From: Castanea sativa
Lineage: Eukaryota > Streptophyta > Magnoliopsida > Fagales > Fagaceae
DNA: 64,000 nucleotides
Direction: 5' to 3'
Assembly: GCF_040712315.1 (NCBI RefSeq)
Contig: NC_134015.1
Location: 50,189,964-50,253,963, forward strand
Shown: piece by piece, positions 1 through 12,400 of the stretch
Numbering within the stretch: position 1 is the stretch's first letter
How the letters are laid out: each line of letters begins with the position of its first letter
The notes under the pieces: model-generated
What the model was told of the DNA's origin: nothing
What the model saw: the letters and a program-made list of their open reading frames with translations, nothing else
Databases searched by the model: none
Position numbers and translations under genes: made by a program

Positions 1-2167
1 ATGAGTGCCTTAAAGACACAGATTAATGAATTAATAATAAATAAAAATTATATTATGAGTTGTAATACACATTTTTAAAACATAAGATATTTTATGATTG
101 GGCTTACATGCGCAATTATTTTTTTTTGTGTGGATATTTATGTAATTATGAGCCAAATGATTAAAAATTAATAATGACCTATAGAGATTTTTTTTTTTTG
201 AGAAACAATAATAACCTAACGATTGATAGAGTTTAAAAGTTAAAGCAACGGTAATTCACAATCATTAAAACGAAAAGTTATAAAGAAACTATTGGTAATT
301 TTTGGTATATTTTTTATGATTTTAATTATTGAATAAATGTTAGTACACAGGTAAATTACTCAATATACAATGAGTTGTTCTTTTAAATAATTTATTATTA
401 TTGAATCACTTTTTATGATTTGTAAAAGTTTTATTTCTCTCAAGATTAAACTTATCAGTACTTATTGTACAGTTGTTATTTAAAGCAGTGGTGCTGATTG
501 TTTGATTAGGTGCCATGCATGTGTCATATATTAGAGTTATCATATCCTAATTATGCGTCTAAATTTGTTCCTTCATTGAAAACTAGTTTGGTTACTTTTG
601 AAGAAATTATGAGAATACTTTTGTCCTATCACAAACATATATAGGTTGTAATTATTCGAAATGATTACAACCTATATATTAAACTACTTGGATGAAAAGA
701 ATACTTAATATTACATTTATGGCAATAAATGCATCGAACTATTAATGGACAATTTCGTTTTGATTTAGAAAAAAAAATTATATTCATTTATTGAAGCTCA
801 AATATAATAATTTGTTTGCAAATAAACTTGTGAGTATGATATTTTTTTTTTTTTTTTTGTTGAGAAACAAACACACACAAGGGAGAGGGAAATGGGTTCT
901 AACACAAAGGCACACCACAACTACACTAAAAAACGATGGTAATTTTTAAGGGAGGGTGGGGCAAGTTATACATAATATTATATATTTATATGTATAAATA
1001 TGTTCATAAATATGTTATGTATAAATATTAAAATTCAATTATGTAAGTTTATAAATATGTTTATAAGATATCATATTTTTATTTATAATTTATTGAATAT
1101 TGATAAATAAATGTCTATTCCATAGTAAAAAATTATCTATAATTTTTAACAATACAATGTTGGTTAATCTGGAAGTTCATAAACAAAAATCTTCTTTCTA
1201 ATTTACTCGAGTAATATAATTTCAAATATAATTTAATTATTAGTATGAATTTGATAATAGGTTTAAAAAAATTTGTTGTGGTGTTTTTTTAAGGATAAGA
1301 AAAAAAAAGTTAATCATCTACCTCATAAACAAGCTCGAGGTTATTCATGATGAACTTGAGTTGGCTCATGTTCATACTAAAATTAAATATGCTTGTACTT
1401 TTAATACTTAGTTTATACCCTTAATTACATCTTTTTCAACATGCTATAGTAATTAAATATTAATTTAATTATTAATATGCTTTATTATTTGAATTTGCCC
1501 CCTTTAAAATGACATCCTAGCCTAGCCACTAACTTCTTATTCTCTCTTATCATCGTAATCTTTTTTGAGAAACAAATACACACACAACTCATTCCAATCT
1601 TTTTTTTCTTCCACTAGGCATTACTAGCTACCTTAACAAGAGGTTTAGGTATGGTTTATTGGTTAGGAAAATTCAACTTGCTTCTGTCCTGTGGCTTAAC
1701 AATAATACTTCTTTTATCCCCTCTCCTTCTCTCTTGTTTTTGGATTTATTGTTTTGTTTGTTTTGTTTTTGTTTTGCATTGTTTTTTTTTTTTCCTTCTT
1801 CTTCTCTAAGCTGTTTTGATAGTTATTGTCTTATTGAATTGGATGTCGTATTTGGTTACCTAACCCGTCGGCCATAAAAGTTCTAGGATTTTCCGAAATG
1901 ACTCATCCTACAATAAGATTGAGATTTAGAAAGTGGCATCAGAATTATAAAAATTGATACTTAAATAATCATGTTTAACTTGGCACATTTGGCAATTTAC
2001 CAAAATTATTATTAGTAATTAGAGTGTGAGAGTCACATTTTGATTTGATTATGACATTCAAAGGGGTGCTAGCTAAGGTATCATCTAGATCTGTACAAAG
2101 AAGCCAGCTTGATGATGCTTGATTGGGCACCAAGTCCACACTCTGTGTAGGGACCTTTGGAATTCTT
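1..2167. other. AT-rich intergenic DNA, no gene seen
   Basis: This stretch has frequent stops in all frames, homopolymer runs and no recognisable domain. The longest open frame (near 1659-1877) is a low-complexity F/L/S-rich translation of a T-rich tract and is not believed to be a gene. Nothing else could be assigned. Confidence 0.6.
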
Positions 2168-2741
2168 CCAAGTTTTATTTATCTTCAAATCTGATACACA
2201 TGCCCAAATCTTCTTTCACATGCTGATGCACTTTCTCTTCAGGTCTATGGTAATTGGTAAACATCTTTGTCTCAGTTTAATCATTGTCAACATTTTTCTG
2301 CAGCACAATCCTTAGAAGTTTCGTAATTCTATATGGCAAATCCCTTTCAAATTAAGTTAAACTCTCTACCAAGAAGAGTTGTAAATATAATTGTGGAATA
2401 TAAGGTTGAAACTAGAAATTTGGAGGTCAAATTACACTATTGATACACTAGACAAGATAGATTCAAAATACGTGTGTGTGTGTATATATATATACTCAGA
2501 GAGAGAGAGAGAGTATAAATGTTATGATAGACGAGCTAGTTATAACTTATATTGTATATGAAGTTATCAATTTATTTTTCTTTTGGTAATATGAGTTATG
2601 CGTACTGGTATCGGGCTGGTGGGCTCATTGGTAAATTCGAAAGTCCCAAGTTTAATCTACCACATTATTAGTTTATAAATATTTCTAATATGTCTCATGA
2701 GTAAAGAGGAATAGTTTGGCCAAGGATTGAGACACCACTTC

Positions 2742-2782
<41 letters not shown>

Positions 2783-3106
2783 CTTGGATAAATATGTTTA
2801 CAAAATAATCTTTGAAAAGGACTTATCACGCCATGCTAAACTCTAATGAATACACCAAAGTTGTTTTTCTATTTTGCTAAAAGCATGTACAAAAAATCCA
2901 AAAAAAGAACTTGCCATCTCCAATAAAGTTACACATAACGATCGGTTTTCATAGAATAAAACTTATCTATCATCTTTTCTTGATGAAATTTTTAACAATT
3001 TATTTTTTAATGTAAATTACTAAATTATCAGTTTTGGTTTATGTGAGGGTAAAGAAAAAGATAGAAACCCAATCAACCAGCTCTCACACTTTGCAATCCG
3101 CCCTTT
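2168..3106. repeat. Tandem segmental duplication, copy 1 (uninterrupted)
   Basis: The block beginning with TATCTTCAAATCTGATACAC and ending near TTTGCAATCCGCCCTTT is repeated immediately downstream. Its left part (about 2168-2515) matches 3107-3410. Its right part (about 2525-3106) matches 20113-20694 on the far side of the Helitron complex. The join near 2513-2530 therefore shows the locus before the Helitron insertion. A (TA)n tract at about 2747-2781 lies inside. No coding capacity is seen. Confidence 0.85.
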
Positions 3107-3592
3107 TATCTTCAAATCTGATACACATGTCCAAATCTTGTTTCACATGCACTTTCTCTTCAGGTCTATGGTAATTGGTAAACATCTTTGTCTCAGTTTA
3201 ATCATTGTCAACAATTTTCTCCGGCACAATCCTTAGAAGTTTCGTAATTCTATATGGCGATTCCATTTCAAATTAAGTAAAAATCTCTACCAAGAAGAGT
3301 TGAAAATATAATCATGTTGAAACTAGAAACTTTAGAGGGGAAATTACGGTATTGATACAAGATGAATTCATATATATATATATATACTCAGAGAGAGAAA
3401 GAGAGAGAGTTTATTGACAAATTTTTTCTCAACTTGTTGAAGTGGTAAATTATGAGTGGTGAAAATAAAAGTAATGTTAGTTGTAGATCCATGTGAAAAT
3501 GATTGTCTAGTTACAACCAATCACTTCAACAAACTGTGAAAAAAGTTGTGACCGTAGCAAAATTGATATACGAGAGAGAATATAAGTTTATA
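3107..3592. repeat. Tandem segmental duplication, copy 2, left half
   Basis: It matches 2168-2515 with scattered substitutions and small indels. It also carries about 160 extra bases (roughly 3411-3570) bounded by imperfect inverted arms (TTGTTGAAGTG on the left, CACTTCAACAA on the right), which looks like a small MITE absent from copy 1. It stops at the 5' terminus of the Helitron complex; the other half of copy 2 resumes at 20113. Confidence 0.8.
3411..3570. mobile_element. MITE-like inverted-repeat insertion
   Basis: The left arm near 3417-3445 and the right arm near 3518-3565 are imperfect reverse complements (TTTTTTCTCAACTTGTTGAAG against CTTCAACAAACTGTGAAAAAA). The segment is absent from the paralogous copy at 2168-3106. 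Exact ends and target duplication could not be fixed, so the superfamily is left open (Mutator-like is possible). Confidence 0.5.
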
Positions 3593-3942
3593 TCTATATA
3601 TATAATAATAGGTAAAACAGAGAGAAAATTCAATTAGATTTCAAATTGAAATTCAATTAGAATATAATTTTGCGCCACGTGTGCCATCTAATCTAAGTTT
3701 TTAAATTTTTGTGCCAAGTGAATTTATTCAATGTAAAAATTGGATTTAAATTAGAGTTTAATTTTGCGACACGTATCCTATCTAATCTAAGTTTTTTAAT
3801 TTTTGCACCAAATAAGTTAATTTAGTGAAAAAAAAAGATGAGTCAAATATAAGTAAACCATAAAAAAAACATAATTTTTGAATGATTTTATATTTATGAG
3901 CATTTTTTTGTAGAACTAAAAACAATTCAAGTTTATAATTCA
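3593..3942 (+). mobile_element. Helitron unit 1 (5' segment)
   Basis: It begins A|TCTATATATATAATAATAGG and carries the AGAGAGAAAATTCAATTAG block. It ends at the next A|TCTATA start. The body closely resembles 3943-4330 and 16856-17100, so these are repeated copies of one Helitron family. It has no CTAG terminus of its own. Confidence 0.65.
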
Positions 3943-3984
<42 letters not shown>

Positions 3985-4330
3985 GGTAAAGCTGAGAGAA
4001 AAACCAATTAGATTTTAAATTGGAATTCAATTAGAGTCTAATTTTGCACCACGTGTTCCATCTAATCAAAAATTTTAAAATTTTTGTACCAAGTTAGTTA
4101 GTTTAGTGTAAAAATTGGATTTCAAAAAAAGTTTAATTTTATGGCATGTGTCCCATCTAACCAAATTTTTTAATTTTTGTGTCAAATAAGTTAATTTAGA
4201 GTAGAAAACAGGGAGTCTAATATAAATAAATCATAAAAAAATAAATATAATCATATATCTAACGCTATATATAAAATTAGAGGAAGAGAGAGTTTGAATA
4301 ATTTTATATTTATGAGCATTTTTTTATAAC
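3943..4330 (+). mobile_element. Helitron unit 2, left part
   Basis: It starts A|TCTATATATAT with an expanded (TA)n and then AATAGGTAAAGCTGAGAG. It is interrupted at 4330 by the LTR retrotransposon. The target ATAAC (4326-4330) is duplicated at 15564-15568, and the unit resumes there with TAATAACAATCC. It corresponds to the unit 1 stretch ending in AAAACAATTCAAGTTTATAA. Confidence 0.65.
4326..4330. repeat. Target-site duplication of LTR retrotransposon, left
   Basis: ATAAC here is repeated at 15564-15568 immediately outside the other LTR. Confidence 0.92.
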
Positions 4331-5079
4331 TGTAAGTGCACAATTGCACCTGGACCCAAGAACAGTTATGGGCTCAGGCCCAATGAGCCTTAAACAATAA
4401 TAATTTGTAGAGTGTGGGCTTAAAACCCAGATTAGAAGTTTGTGAGGATTAAATGAAAAACTAAAGATTGCAAGTAATTGAAAACAACAAGGAATATTGT
4501 AACTGGGACTCCTCGGACGTAAGCCGAGAGCTGTTCTTATATTATATCCTTCTCTCTGTCTTTTTCTTTTTAGGTTACAAAAAGTCCATCCTCATTTCTG
4601 TTCCAGATTCCCCCTTAAATACTCTTCTTTTTAGTACTTTATACACGTGTTACCCCAACTCCTCCCTTAGCCTAGATATTTCTTTTCTTAGTGCCTTTGA
4701 ACAGTAACTAGAAGTTTCCCTTCCACTGTTCAAGTGTCACCTCCCCATTAATGCGGCCAGGGTGGTAGGTGCAGGGTCTTTAATGTGGAGGTAGCAGCCT
4801 TGACTTTTGACACTTTCCCAATATCGGTGCTTCTAGGACATTCAAGGGTTCACCCCCTTTAATCATTGGTCTTGACCGTGCCATTCCCTAACCTGTATCA
4901 TGAAGTCCCGGGTTCTCTGGTGTCAGTCCGAGAGAAAAAACATCCTCGGCTGGATCCTCGGATCCTCGGCGTATGAGCCGACCTAAAGTACCAACAAGCC
5001 CTAAACCCAAGAGCAGGTCGGCCTTCCTTAGCAAGGCCCAACGGCCCATATCCCTATTAAGATCTTTTTACCCCCCACA
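4331..5079 (-). repeat. 3' LTR of the retrotransposon
   Basis: This 749-bp LTR is bounded on the plus strand by TGTAAGTG and CCCCCCACA (on the minus strand TGTGGGG...CTTACA, hence TG...CA). It is identical in length to 14815-15563. I count four substitutions in total: two within about 4531-4550, one near 4863 and one near 4972. Short open frames inside it are fortuitous. Confidence 0.97.
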
Positions 5080-5096
5080 ATAGCCCCTCAAAACTC
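5080..5096 (-). other. Polypurine tract (plus-strand primer)
   Basis: Read on the minus strand, TTTTGAGGGGCTAT abuts the TGTGGGG start of the 3' LTR. A G-rich purine stretch here is where plus-strand DNA synthesis would be primed. Confidence 0.7.
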
Positions 5097-5585
5097 TAAT
5101 TTTCAACATCCGAGGAGAAAAATAGGGTTTTGATCTGACGAGGAGCCTCTCCACACACTTTATAAGTGATGGCACGTATGGAAATCATCTCGCGTCCCAA
5201 AAGATGACACTTGGCGGTTTTATTTTCAAAAACGCGCGCATTTATTACTGTAAGTTACTCTTTGTCTCCCACGTTCAACGGTGAGATGGGCATCCAACGG
5301 CTCTCATTACTCTACGAAATTTTAGGCGGGACAGACATAATTTCGAGGCCGCCTTTTCGCACGTCGTGACGCTTCGGGAACCCGCGCCTTCATTTAATTC
5401 CTCAGGGGGTAATCCCATCAAGACATCAACCATCATACCTTACTTTGCAGAAAACCGTGGAGATTTGCACACCTTCAACCTTGTAAGTTCTTGCTCCTAT
5501 TCTTAACCTTTTCTCCTCGATATTTGTCCTCGGCTATCACTTCAAACACTCTCCCTTCCAGAGTTTAGTTTATCGTCTTTCTGTA
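5097..5585 (+). promoter_or_regulatory. Leader/promoter region of the antisense ORF
   Basis: About 490 bases separate the LTR edge from the ATG at 5586. The stretch is less AT-rich than the genomic flanks and contains a TATA-like ACTTTATAAG near 5158 and pyrimidine-rich leader sequence. Any promoter for the plus-strand ORF should lie here or in the adjacent LTR. No mapped start is available, so this is inference. Confidence 0.35.
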
Positions 5586-8138
5586 ATGGGAAAATTCAAG
5601 TGTCTAGTGGATACCGCCGCTGGGATGGAGGGCTTTAGAGCCAAATACCATATTCCCAGCGACGTAGGGTTAGAATATCGCCGCAATGCCGTGGCTGGTT
5701 CTAGGAAAGAGGGAGAGGTTATCATTCCTATGATAGCCTTCATAGAGGGTGGGATGACCCTACCAATGAAACCCGTAATGAGGGAGTATCTTCGCAACCA
5801 CCGGTTGTGCCCCGACCAATGCCTTCCAAACGTTTTTAGAGTTCTAGGTAGTGTAGATGCTCTAAACGAGCAGATGGGTTTAAACCTCACATGGCACGAT
5901 GTCGTGTTCCTATATGAGTCCCACAAACTCTCTAAGGTAGGTTATTACATGAAATCTCGGTCCAGTACCGTTAGGCTAATCTCCTGTCTGCCCAAATCAA
6001 ACAAAGGCATGAAGGACGACTACTTGATCGTGTCTGGGAACTGGCACGATGGCTTCCACTGCCCAGTTCAGTGGGGGGATCCAGGTGCGACACCATAGGA
6101 TTAATCTCCCCACAACACAACTTCTCCCAACACACACACAGAAATGCGTATTCGTATTTACTTAAATTTGTTAAATATTTGTGCGAGTCTGACCAGGTTT
6201 GTTTGTTTTGGCGTCTTTTTTGCAGATAAGCAACACGTACGTCCTCGTCTGAGTCACTGTAACGTTGCCGATCTAAACCGAGTACTTCGCTCCGAGGTGT
6301 TCGTTAGCGAAGACTTACAACTCCGGGCTGCTCACCTCATTCTCGGATACACTCCCCTTTCCAAAGACTTCCAGGAGATAGAGGACGCCATTATTGCAGG
6401 CGACCGAAGACGAAAGAGGATAAACGTAGCTCGGCCCCACTTTTTGGACGACCGTGACCTCCCGGACGCTCCTAACACCATTTTGTACAACCGGACGATA
6501 GCTGCAGTCCCCCTTGCCGTGCACTCACAAACAACTGTCATTCCAGAAGAGCAGGTGTCTTCTTCACACACACTTGACGACGAGATAGATCAATTCCATC
6601 TCGAAGACACCGAAAGACCTCGCGGGAACCAGTTTGTGGTACTTTCCGACGAGGAAGAAGAAGCCACCGAGACCTCTGGAATTGCAGGGTTTGTAGTTGC
6701 CCTTCCCGAGGACGACAAAGAAGAAGACATGGGACGAATGGAGGGTCTCCTTACCAACAGGGCTGCCAAAGTTGCAGCGAAAAAGAAAACGGGAACGTCC
6801 CAAGTTCCCCCAGCTTTACCTCCTCCTCCTCCTCCTGCTGAGCCAAAACTGCCAGCCGAGGATCCCAAGAAGAAGAGGAAGGGGGATGATGAGGGGACGA
6901 CTACTAAAGACCCCAAGAAACCACGCCAACAACTCCCACCGGCCCAGCAGCAGAAGCTGGACAAAGGCAAGGGTAGAGCCCGTTCAGCTGAACTTGGGGA
7001 AATCAGGGATGAGGCTGTGGTGCGCCGAGCACCGAACACCTGGTCCCCCGATCTAAGGCTGGACGGCGCTCCCATCTCCTGCCAGTCCAGTATAAGGGCG
7101 GTTCAACAAGGCCATGCCCACCACCTGGCCGAGGTCTTGGAACGTCCTCTTCTGCTGCCCAAGGACATGGAGACCTTGGAAAAGATGGGCCAGCCACAAC
7201 TATTCCTCTCTCTAAAAAGAGACTTAGCGCTGGTAAGTTTTTCTCCTTTTTTAGGAAGATTCCACCTTTAATAATATTTACGGGCAAGTTTGTTTTTTTA
7301 TTATTCCTAACTCCATCGTACTTCGTTACAGGCTATTCAGGAGGTCTTTGTAGCTGAAAAGTTTATTGAAGATACTCGGAAAGTAGCCAGAACTGAGCTC
7401 GAAATAAGGCTGGAGACTGAGAAAACCTTAGGTACAGCCCTTGCCGAGAACGAGAAGCTGACCTCGGAGATAGCAGAGCTGAGGAGAGAGAAGAATGGGG
7501 TCGAGTCAAACTTGAGAACCATGAAGACCCAGATAGAAGGACAGCGCAAACTCCTTCATGAAAGAGATGATGAGCTCTCCCAAGCTCAAAGGGAGTGCTC
7601 GGATCTGAAGAAGCAACTGGCTCTGATGAAGGAAGAAGCCAGCTCCTTCCAACTCTCTCTTCAAGCTGCCAAGCAGGCAAGTTTCGATGAAGGGGTAGCC
7701 ACCACTGAGGAGCAGCTGACAGAGGAGTTCGCGGCTTTATGCCGCGAATACTGTCAAAAAGTATGGGGGGAAGCTTTAAACGTAGCAGGAGTTCCTCAAT
7801 CTTCGGATTTGAGGAAGTCCGAGAACGTTTGGCTTCCCCTAGAAATACAGGAGATTGAAGAGGCTCCTGCTGCTACTCCTACCCCTGAGACAACTCTTCC
7901 TGCCCTACCTCCGATAGTCCCACAGCAAATTCCTGATCCTACAGAACCTTCTGGTTCCAATAAAGAGAAGGAAGGAGGAGTGGATGCAGAGAAGGACTTG
8001 AGCCAGACAGTGGAACCCATCGTCCTTTCAACAACGACAGTGGATAAAGGAAAGCAGATTATGACTCCTTTTGAGCTGGAGTTGAGAAAGACCGAGGGCA
8101 CTAGTACCTCTCAGCAAGATCCTCCTCCAACAGCTTAG
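5586..8138 (+). CDS. Antisense ORF (aORF) of the retrotransposon, three exons, 770 aa
   Basis: Three exons give one continuous frame: 5586-6084, 6226-7232 and 7332-8138, with introns 6085-6225 (GTGCGA...TTTGCAG) and 7233-7331 (GTAAGT...TTACAG). The product is about 770 residues. The N-terminal 220 or so residues resemble the plant 'putative gypsy-type transposon' domain (Pfam Transposase_28-like). An acidic patch follows near residue 305, then a proline run, a PKKKRK nuclear-localisation-like motif near 380, a coiled coil over about 503-600 and a low-complexity tail. It lies opposite in strand to gag-pol. Similar antisense ORFs are known in Tat-lineage elements, and their function is not established. 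Unlike pol, the whole frame is intact. The start was chosen as the first ATG opening the conserved domain. Confidence 0.85.
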
Positions 8139-8696
8139 GACTTTAGCTTAGGGCTTCTCTTTTTCCATTTTTTTTTTTTGAATTATATGTAATACATACT
8201 CAATTGATTAATGAAGAACAATTTCGTTTACTTTTCACTTGGATTGCCTCTGTTTCTACTTTACTCTTTTTTTGTACTTATTACAAAAGTTTCCCATTAA
8301 GTCATATCAAAAGTTTCTCAGAGTATAAAAATCTAACTCCAAGGCTTGCACAACCATAACTTCCACATAATCACGCGTATATCACTAAAGATTTAATACA
8401 AGATGACATAGTTAATACGTTTGAACAATGCCTTGATTAAAAAGGAAAGAGGACTTCATATAACGATTAAGCCCTTATAATGCATAACACTGTTTCTAGT
8501 AGGATGTAAGATCCGAGGACCATTCCTTACACAAATTTACTCAATACTTAAAGATATAAAACGTAAAATCCGAATTAATAAACAGTAAGGTATTAACATC
8601 CAGACACAATCAGAAGTTAAGTTTAATCAAAGTCATAGTCCGAAGATAAATCTTAAGCAATCTTTCGTTTAATTCTTCAAAATTGTAACTGTAAAT
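8139..8696. other. Retrotransposon 3' non-coding region
   Basis: This is AT-rich sequence after the aORF stop. It may hold the aORF polyadenylation region (TAATACATAC and AATTGATTAATGAAG near 8190-8215). Degenerate motifs (GGTCCGAGGAC-like) foreshadow the tandem repeat that follows. No coding sequence is seen. Confidence 0.6.
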
Positions 8697-9395
8697 GACA
8701 AGACATCAATTTCCACAAGGTTTGTGGTCCGAGGACTGCACTTAACCAAGTTTCTGTTTGATTCTTAAAAATTGTAACTTCAAATGTTAATTTTCCCAAA
8801 GTAGGAGGTCCGAAGACCCGGCATAACTAAGGTTCTGTTTAACAAATGACAAGACATCAATTTCCACAAGGTTTGTGGTCCGAGGACTGCACTTAACCAA
8901 GTTTCTGTTTGATTCTTAAAAATTGTAACTTCAAATGTTAATTTTCCCAAAGTAGGAGGTCCGAAAACCCGGCATAACTAAGGTTCTGTTTAACAAATGA
9001 CAAGACATCAATTTCCACAAGGTTTGTGGTCCGAGGACTGCACTTAACCAAGTTTCTGTTTGATTCTTAAAAATTGTAACTTCAAATGTTAATTTTCCCA
9101 AAGTAGGAGGTCCGAAAACCCGGCATAACTAAGGTTCTGTTTAACAAATGACAAGACATCAATTTCCACAAGGTTTGTGGTCTGAGGACTGCACTTAACC
9201 AAGTTTCTGTTTGATTCTTAAAAATTGTAACTTCAAATGTTAATTTTCCCAAAGTAGGAGGTCCGAAGACCCGGCATAACTAAGGTTCTGTTTAACAAAT
9301 GACAAGACATCAATTTCCACAAGGTTTGTGGTCCGAGGACTGCACTTAACCAAGTTTCTGTTTGATTCTTAAAAATTGTAACTTCAAATGCGAGA
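8697..9395. repeat. 151-bp tandem repeat inside the retrotransposon
   Basis: The phrase GACAAGACATCAATTTCCAC recurs five times at a 151-base spacing (about 8697, 8848, 8999, 9150 and 9301). Each unit contains GGTTTGTGGTC(C/T)GAGGACTGC, then TAACCAAGTTTCTG and AGTAGGAGGTCCGAA. Units are nearly identical and differ by single substitutions. The array lies between the end of integrase and the antisense ORF. Tandem arrays in this position are a known feature of Tat/Retand/Ogre elements and a suspected source of satellite DNA. Confidence 0.93.
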
Positions 9396-9439
9396 GCTAG
9401 CCATAACTTTGAAACATTACTTGACAAAAGCTTATTTGA

Positions 9440-12400
9440 TTAGTAATAATACCTTCTAAGATTATTTACATTCCATGGACGTGGTACAACTCGTTCATCC
9501 AGGTCAACTAGCCTATACGACCCTATGCCTGCTATTGAAACAATGCGGTAGGGGCCTTCCCAGTTAGGTCCTAGCTTACCCCATGCTGGGTTCTTAGAAG
9601 TGCCTACAACTTTCCTTAATACAAGATCACCAGGCGCAAGTGGCCTTAGCTTCACGTGGGCATCATGTCCTTGTTTTAGCTTCTGCTGATAATAAGCCAT
9701 TTGGACCATAGCTGCCTCACGCCGTTCTTCAAGTAAATCAAGATCTCTCCCTAGAAGTCCCTCGTTATTCTCTGGGCTAAACGAACTTGTCTTCAGAGTA
9801 GGAAAACCAGATTCCAAAGGTATCACCGCCTCGGCTCCATAAGTCATGGAGAATGGCGTTTCTCCAGTGGATCTGCGCGGTGTGGTCCGATACGTCCACA
9901 GGACATGAGGGAGCTCTTCTACCCATCTGCCTTTCGCATCATCCAACCTCTTCTTGAGCCCGTTGACTATGACCTTGTTAACGGCCTCGGCCTGTCCATT
10001 TCCTCGAGGATAAGCTGGGGTAGAGTATCTATTTGTGATGCCCATGTCACCACAGTACTGCCTAAAGGCGTTGCTGTCAAATTGAACGCCATTGTCCGAG
10101 ATAAGAGTATGTGGTATACCAAATCTAGTAACAATATTCTTCCAAATAAACTTCTTGGAATCAACATCTCGGATATTGGCTAAGGGCTCAGCTTCGACCC
10201 ATTTAGTGAAGTAGTCTGTCCCTACGAGCAGCCATCTTTTGTTTCTAGCAGCTCTCGGGAATGGCCCTACAATGTCCAAGCCCCATTGCGCGAAAGGCCA
10301 AGGGCTGGAGAGAGGGTTAAGAACCCCTCCAGGTTGGTGGATATTAGGGGCGAATCTCTGACATTGATCACATTTTCTGGCATAGTCCTGAGCCTCCCTC
10401 TGCATATTAGGCCACCAATAACCCTGAGTCAGGGCTCTATGGGCTAAGGACCTTCCCCTAGTGTGACTCCCACAAATTCCTTCATGCAATTCCTCCAGCA
10501 ATGATTCTGTCGATTGAGGGTGTACACACAACAAATACGGTCCTGAAAAGGATCGTTTGTATAACTTCTGGTCCTCAGACAACCAGAAACGCGGCGCCTT
10601 TCAACGTACCTTTTCTGCTTCGACCTTGTCTTCAGGAAGGATGTCATTTTTAAGAAAAGATATGATTGAATCCATCCAGCTAGGACCAGGCCTTATTAGA
10701 TGGATGCGAGGTGCATTAGCAATTACAAGAGAAGGTTCTACCAGATCCTCAACGAGAATAACCCTTGGTAGACCTTGAGCCGAGGATGTGGCCAATGTAG
10801 CCAAGGAATCTGCATGAGTGTTTCCACTCCTAGAGACATGAGCTAAGACAAAGGAGTCGAATTCAGCTTGCTGACGTTTAACCTGGGCCAAATAGTCCTG
10901 CATTCTGGGGTCTCTAGCCTCCATGGTCCCCATGACTTGACCGACCACTAACAGAGAGTCCGAGAACACATGGATTTCCTTGCCACCCATCTTATGTACC
11001 ATTCGCATGCCTACCAAGACTGCTTCATACTCAGCCTCATTATTAGTAGCCGAGAAGGCCAATCTCAAAGATTTTTCAAAGACAATCCCTTCAGGGGACT
11101 TTAGAACAAGTCCAACCCCAGACCCTTTATGATTAGCAGCCCCATCCACATAAACTTTCCAAGCCGAGGGCGATACGGCTGTGATCACACCAACCGATTT
11201 TTCACCCATGTGTGCTTCCTTTGAAGTATCTTCTAACAATGGTTCAGCAAACTCTGCCACCAAATCAGCGAGGACCTGACCTTTCACCGAGGTGCGAGGC
11301 TTGTATTTAACATCAAAGGCTCCCAAAATGGTTCCCCATTTTGCCACTCTGCCAGAATAATCAGCACTGCGCAACACAGCCTTGAGAGGCAACTGGGTCA
11401 AAACAACCACAGTATGAGACTGGAAATAGTGAGGGAGTTTACGCGTGGCGTGGACTACTGCCAGAAGCGCTTTTTCCAAGGGCAGATAGCGCACCTCGGC
11501 CTCATTCAAGGACTTACTAACATAGTAGACCGGCCTCTGCACTCCATTTTCATTCCTTATAAGAACTAGACTCACCGCATGAATAGCCACGGCCAGATAA
11601 GCAAATAAAACCTCGTCCACCTCAGGGCGAGATAAAATGGGTGGCCGAGAAAGATATTGCTTAAGCTGTTGGAAAGCTGACTCACAATCCTCGGTCCATT
11701 GAAACCCTTTCCACTTGTTCAACAACTGAAAGAAAGGACGGCACCGGTCAGCTGATCGAGAAATAAATCTGTTCAACGCAACAATCATTCCGGTCAATTT
11801 CTTAATCTCCTTTGGGTTACGAGGCGGCTGCAAATTCGAATAGCCTTAACCCGCACCGGGTTCACCTCTATGCCCCTATGAGTGATCATATATCCTAGGA
11901 ACTTTCCAGATCCCACGCCAAAAGAACACTTGGAGGCGTTAAGGCGCAACTTATACTTCCTCAGCATCTGGAAGGTGTCGGCCAAATCTGTCATGTGCGA
12001 AGGTACCGTCTTACTCTTCACCACCATATCATCCACGTATAATTCTATATTTTTCCCCGATTCTTTGCTCAAACATTCGGGTCATCATTCTTTGGTAAGT
12101 AGCCCCCGCATTTTTTAACCCAAATGGCATGACCTTATAATGATAGTTCCCGGTTGGTGTAATGAAAGCAGTCTTCTCCTGATCTTCGAGCGCCAAGGGA
12201 ATTTGGTGGTAACCCTGGAAGGCATCCAAAAAACTCATCCGAGGATGTCCGACAGTAGCATCTACCAGCTCGATCAATCCGTGGCATTGGGAACGAATCT
12301 TTAGGACAGGCCTTGTTCAGATCAGTAAAGTCTACGCATACTCTCCACTTGCCGTTCTTCTTCTTAACGACAACAGTATGAGCCAACCATTCAGGGTAGA

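Noticed and set aside
1659..1877. Open frame of 72 codons
   Set aside because: Translation of a T-rich tract (F/L/S/C runs), no domain, no gene-like composition.
4468..4707. Repeated 79-codon open frame (also at 14952-15191)
   Set aside because: Lies wholly inside the two LTRs and is duplicated only because the LTRs are; no known LTR-encoded protein resembles it.
6590..7075. Minus-strand open frame of 161 codons
   Set aside because: Shadow of the antisense ORF exon 2; serine/glycine/proline low complexity mirroring the coding strand.
8697..9395. Regularly spaced repeats reminiscent of a CRISPR array
   Set aside because: Units are 151 bases with no unique spacers, in a eukaryotic retrotransposon.
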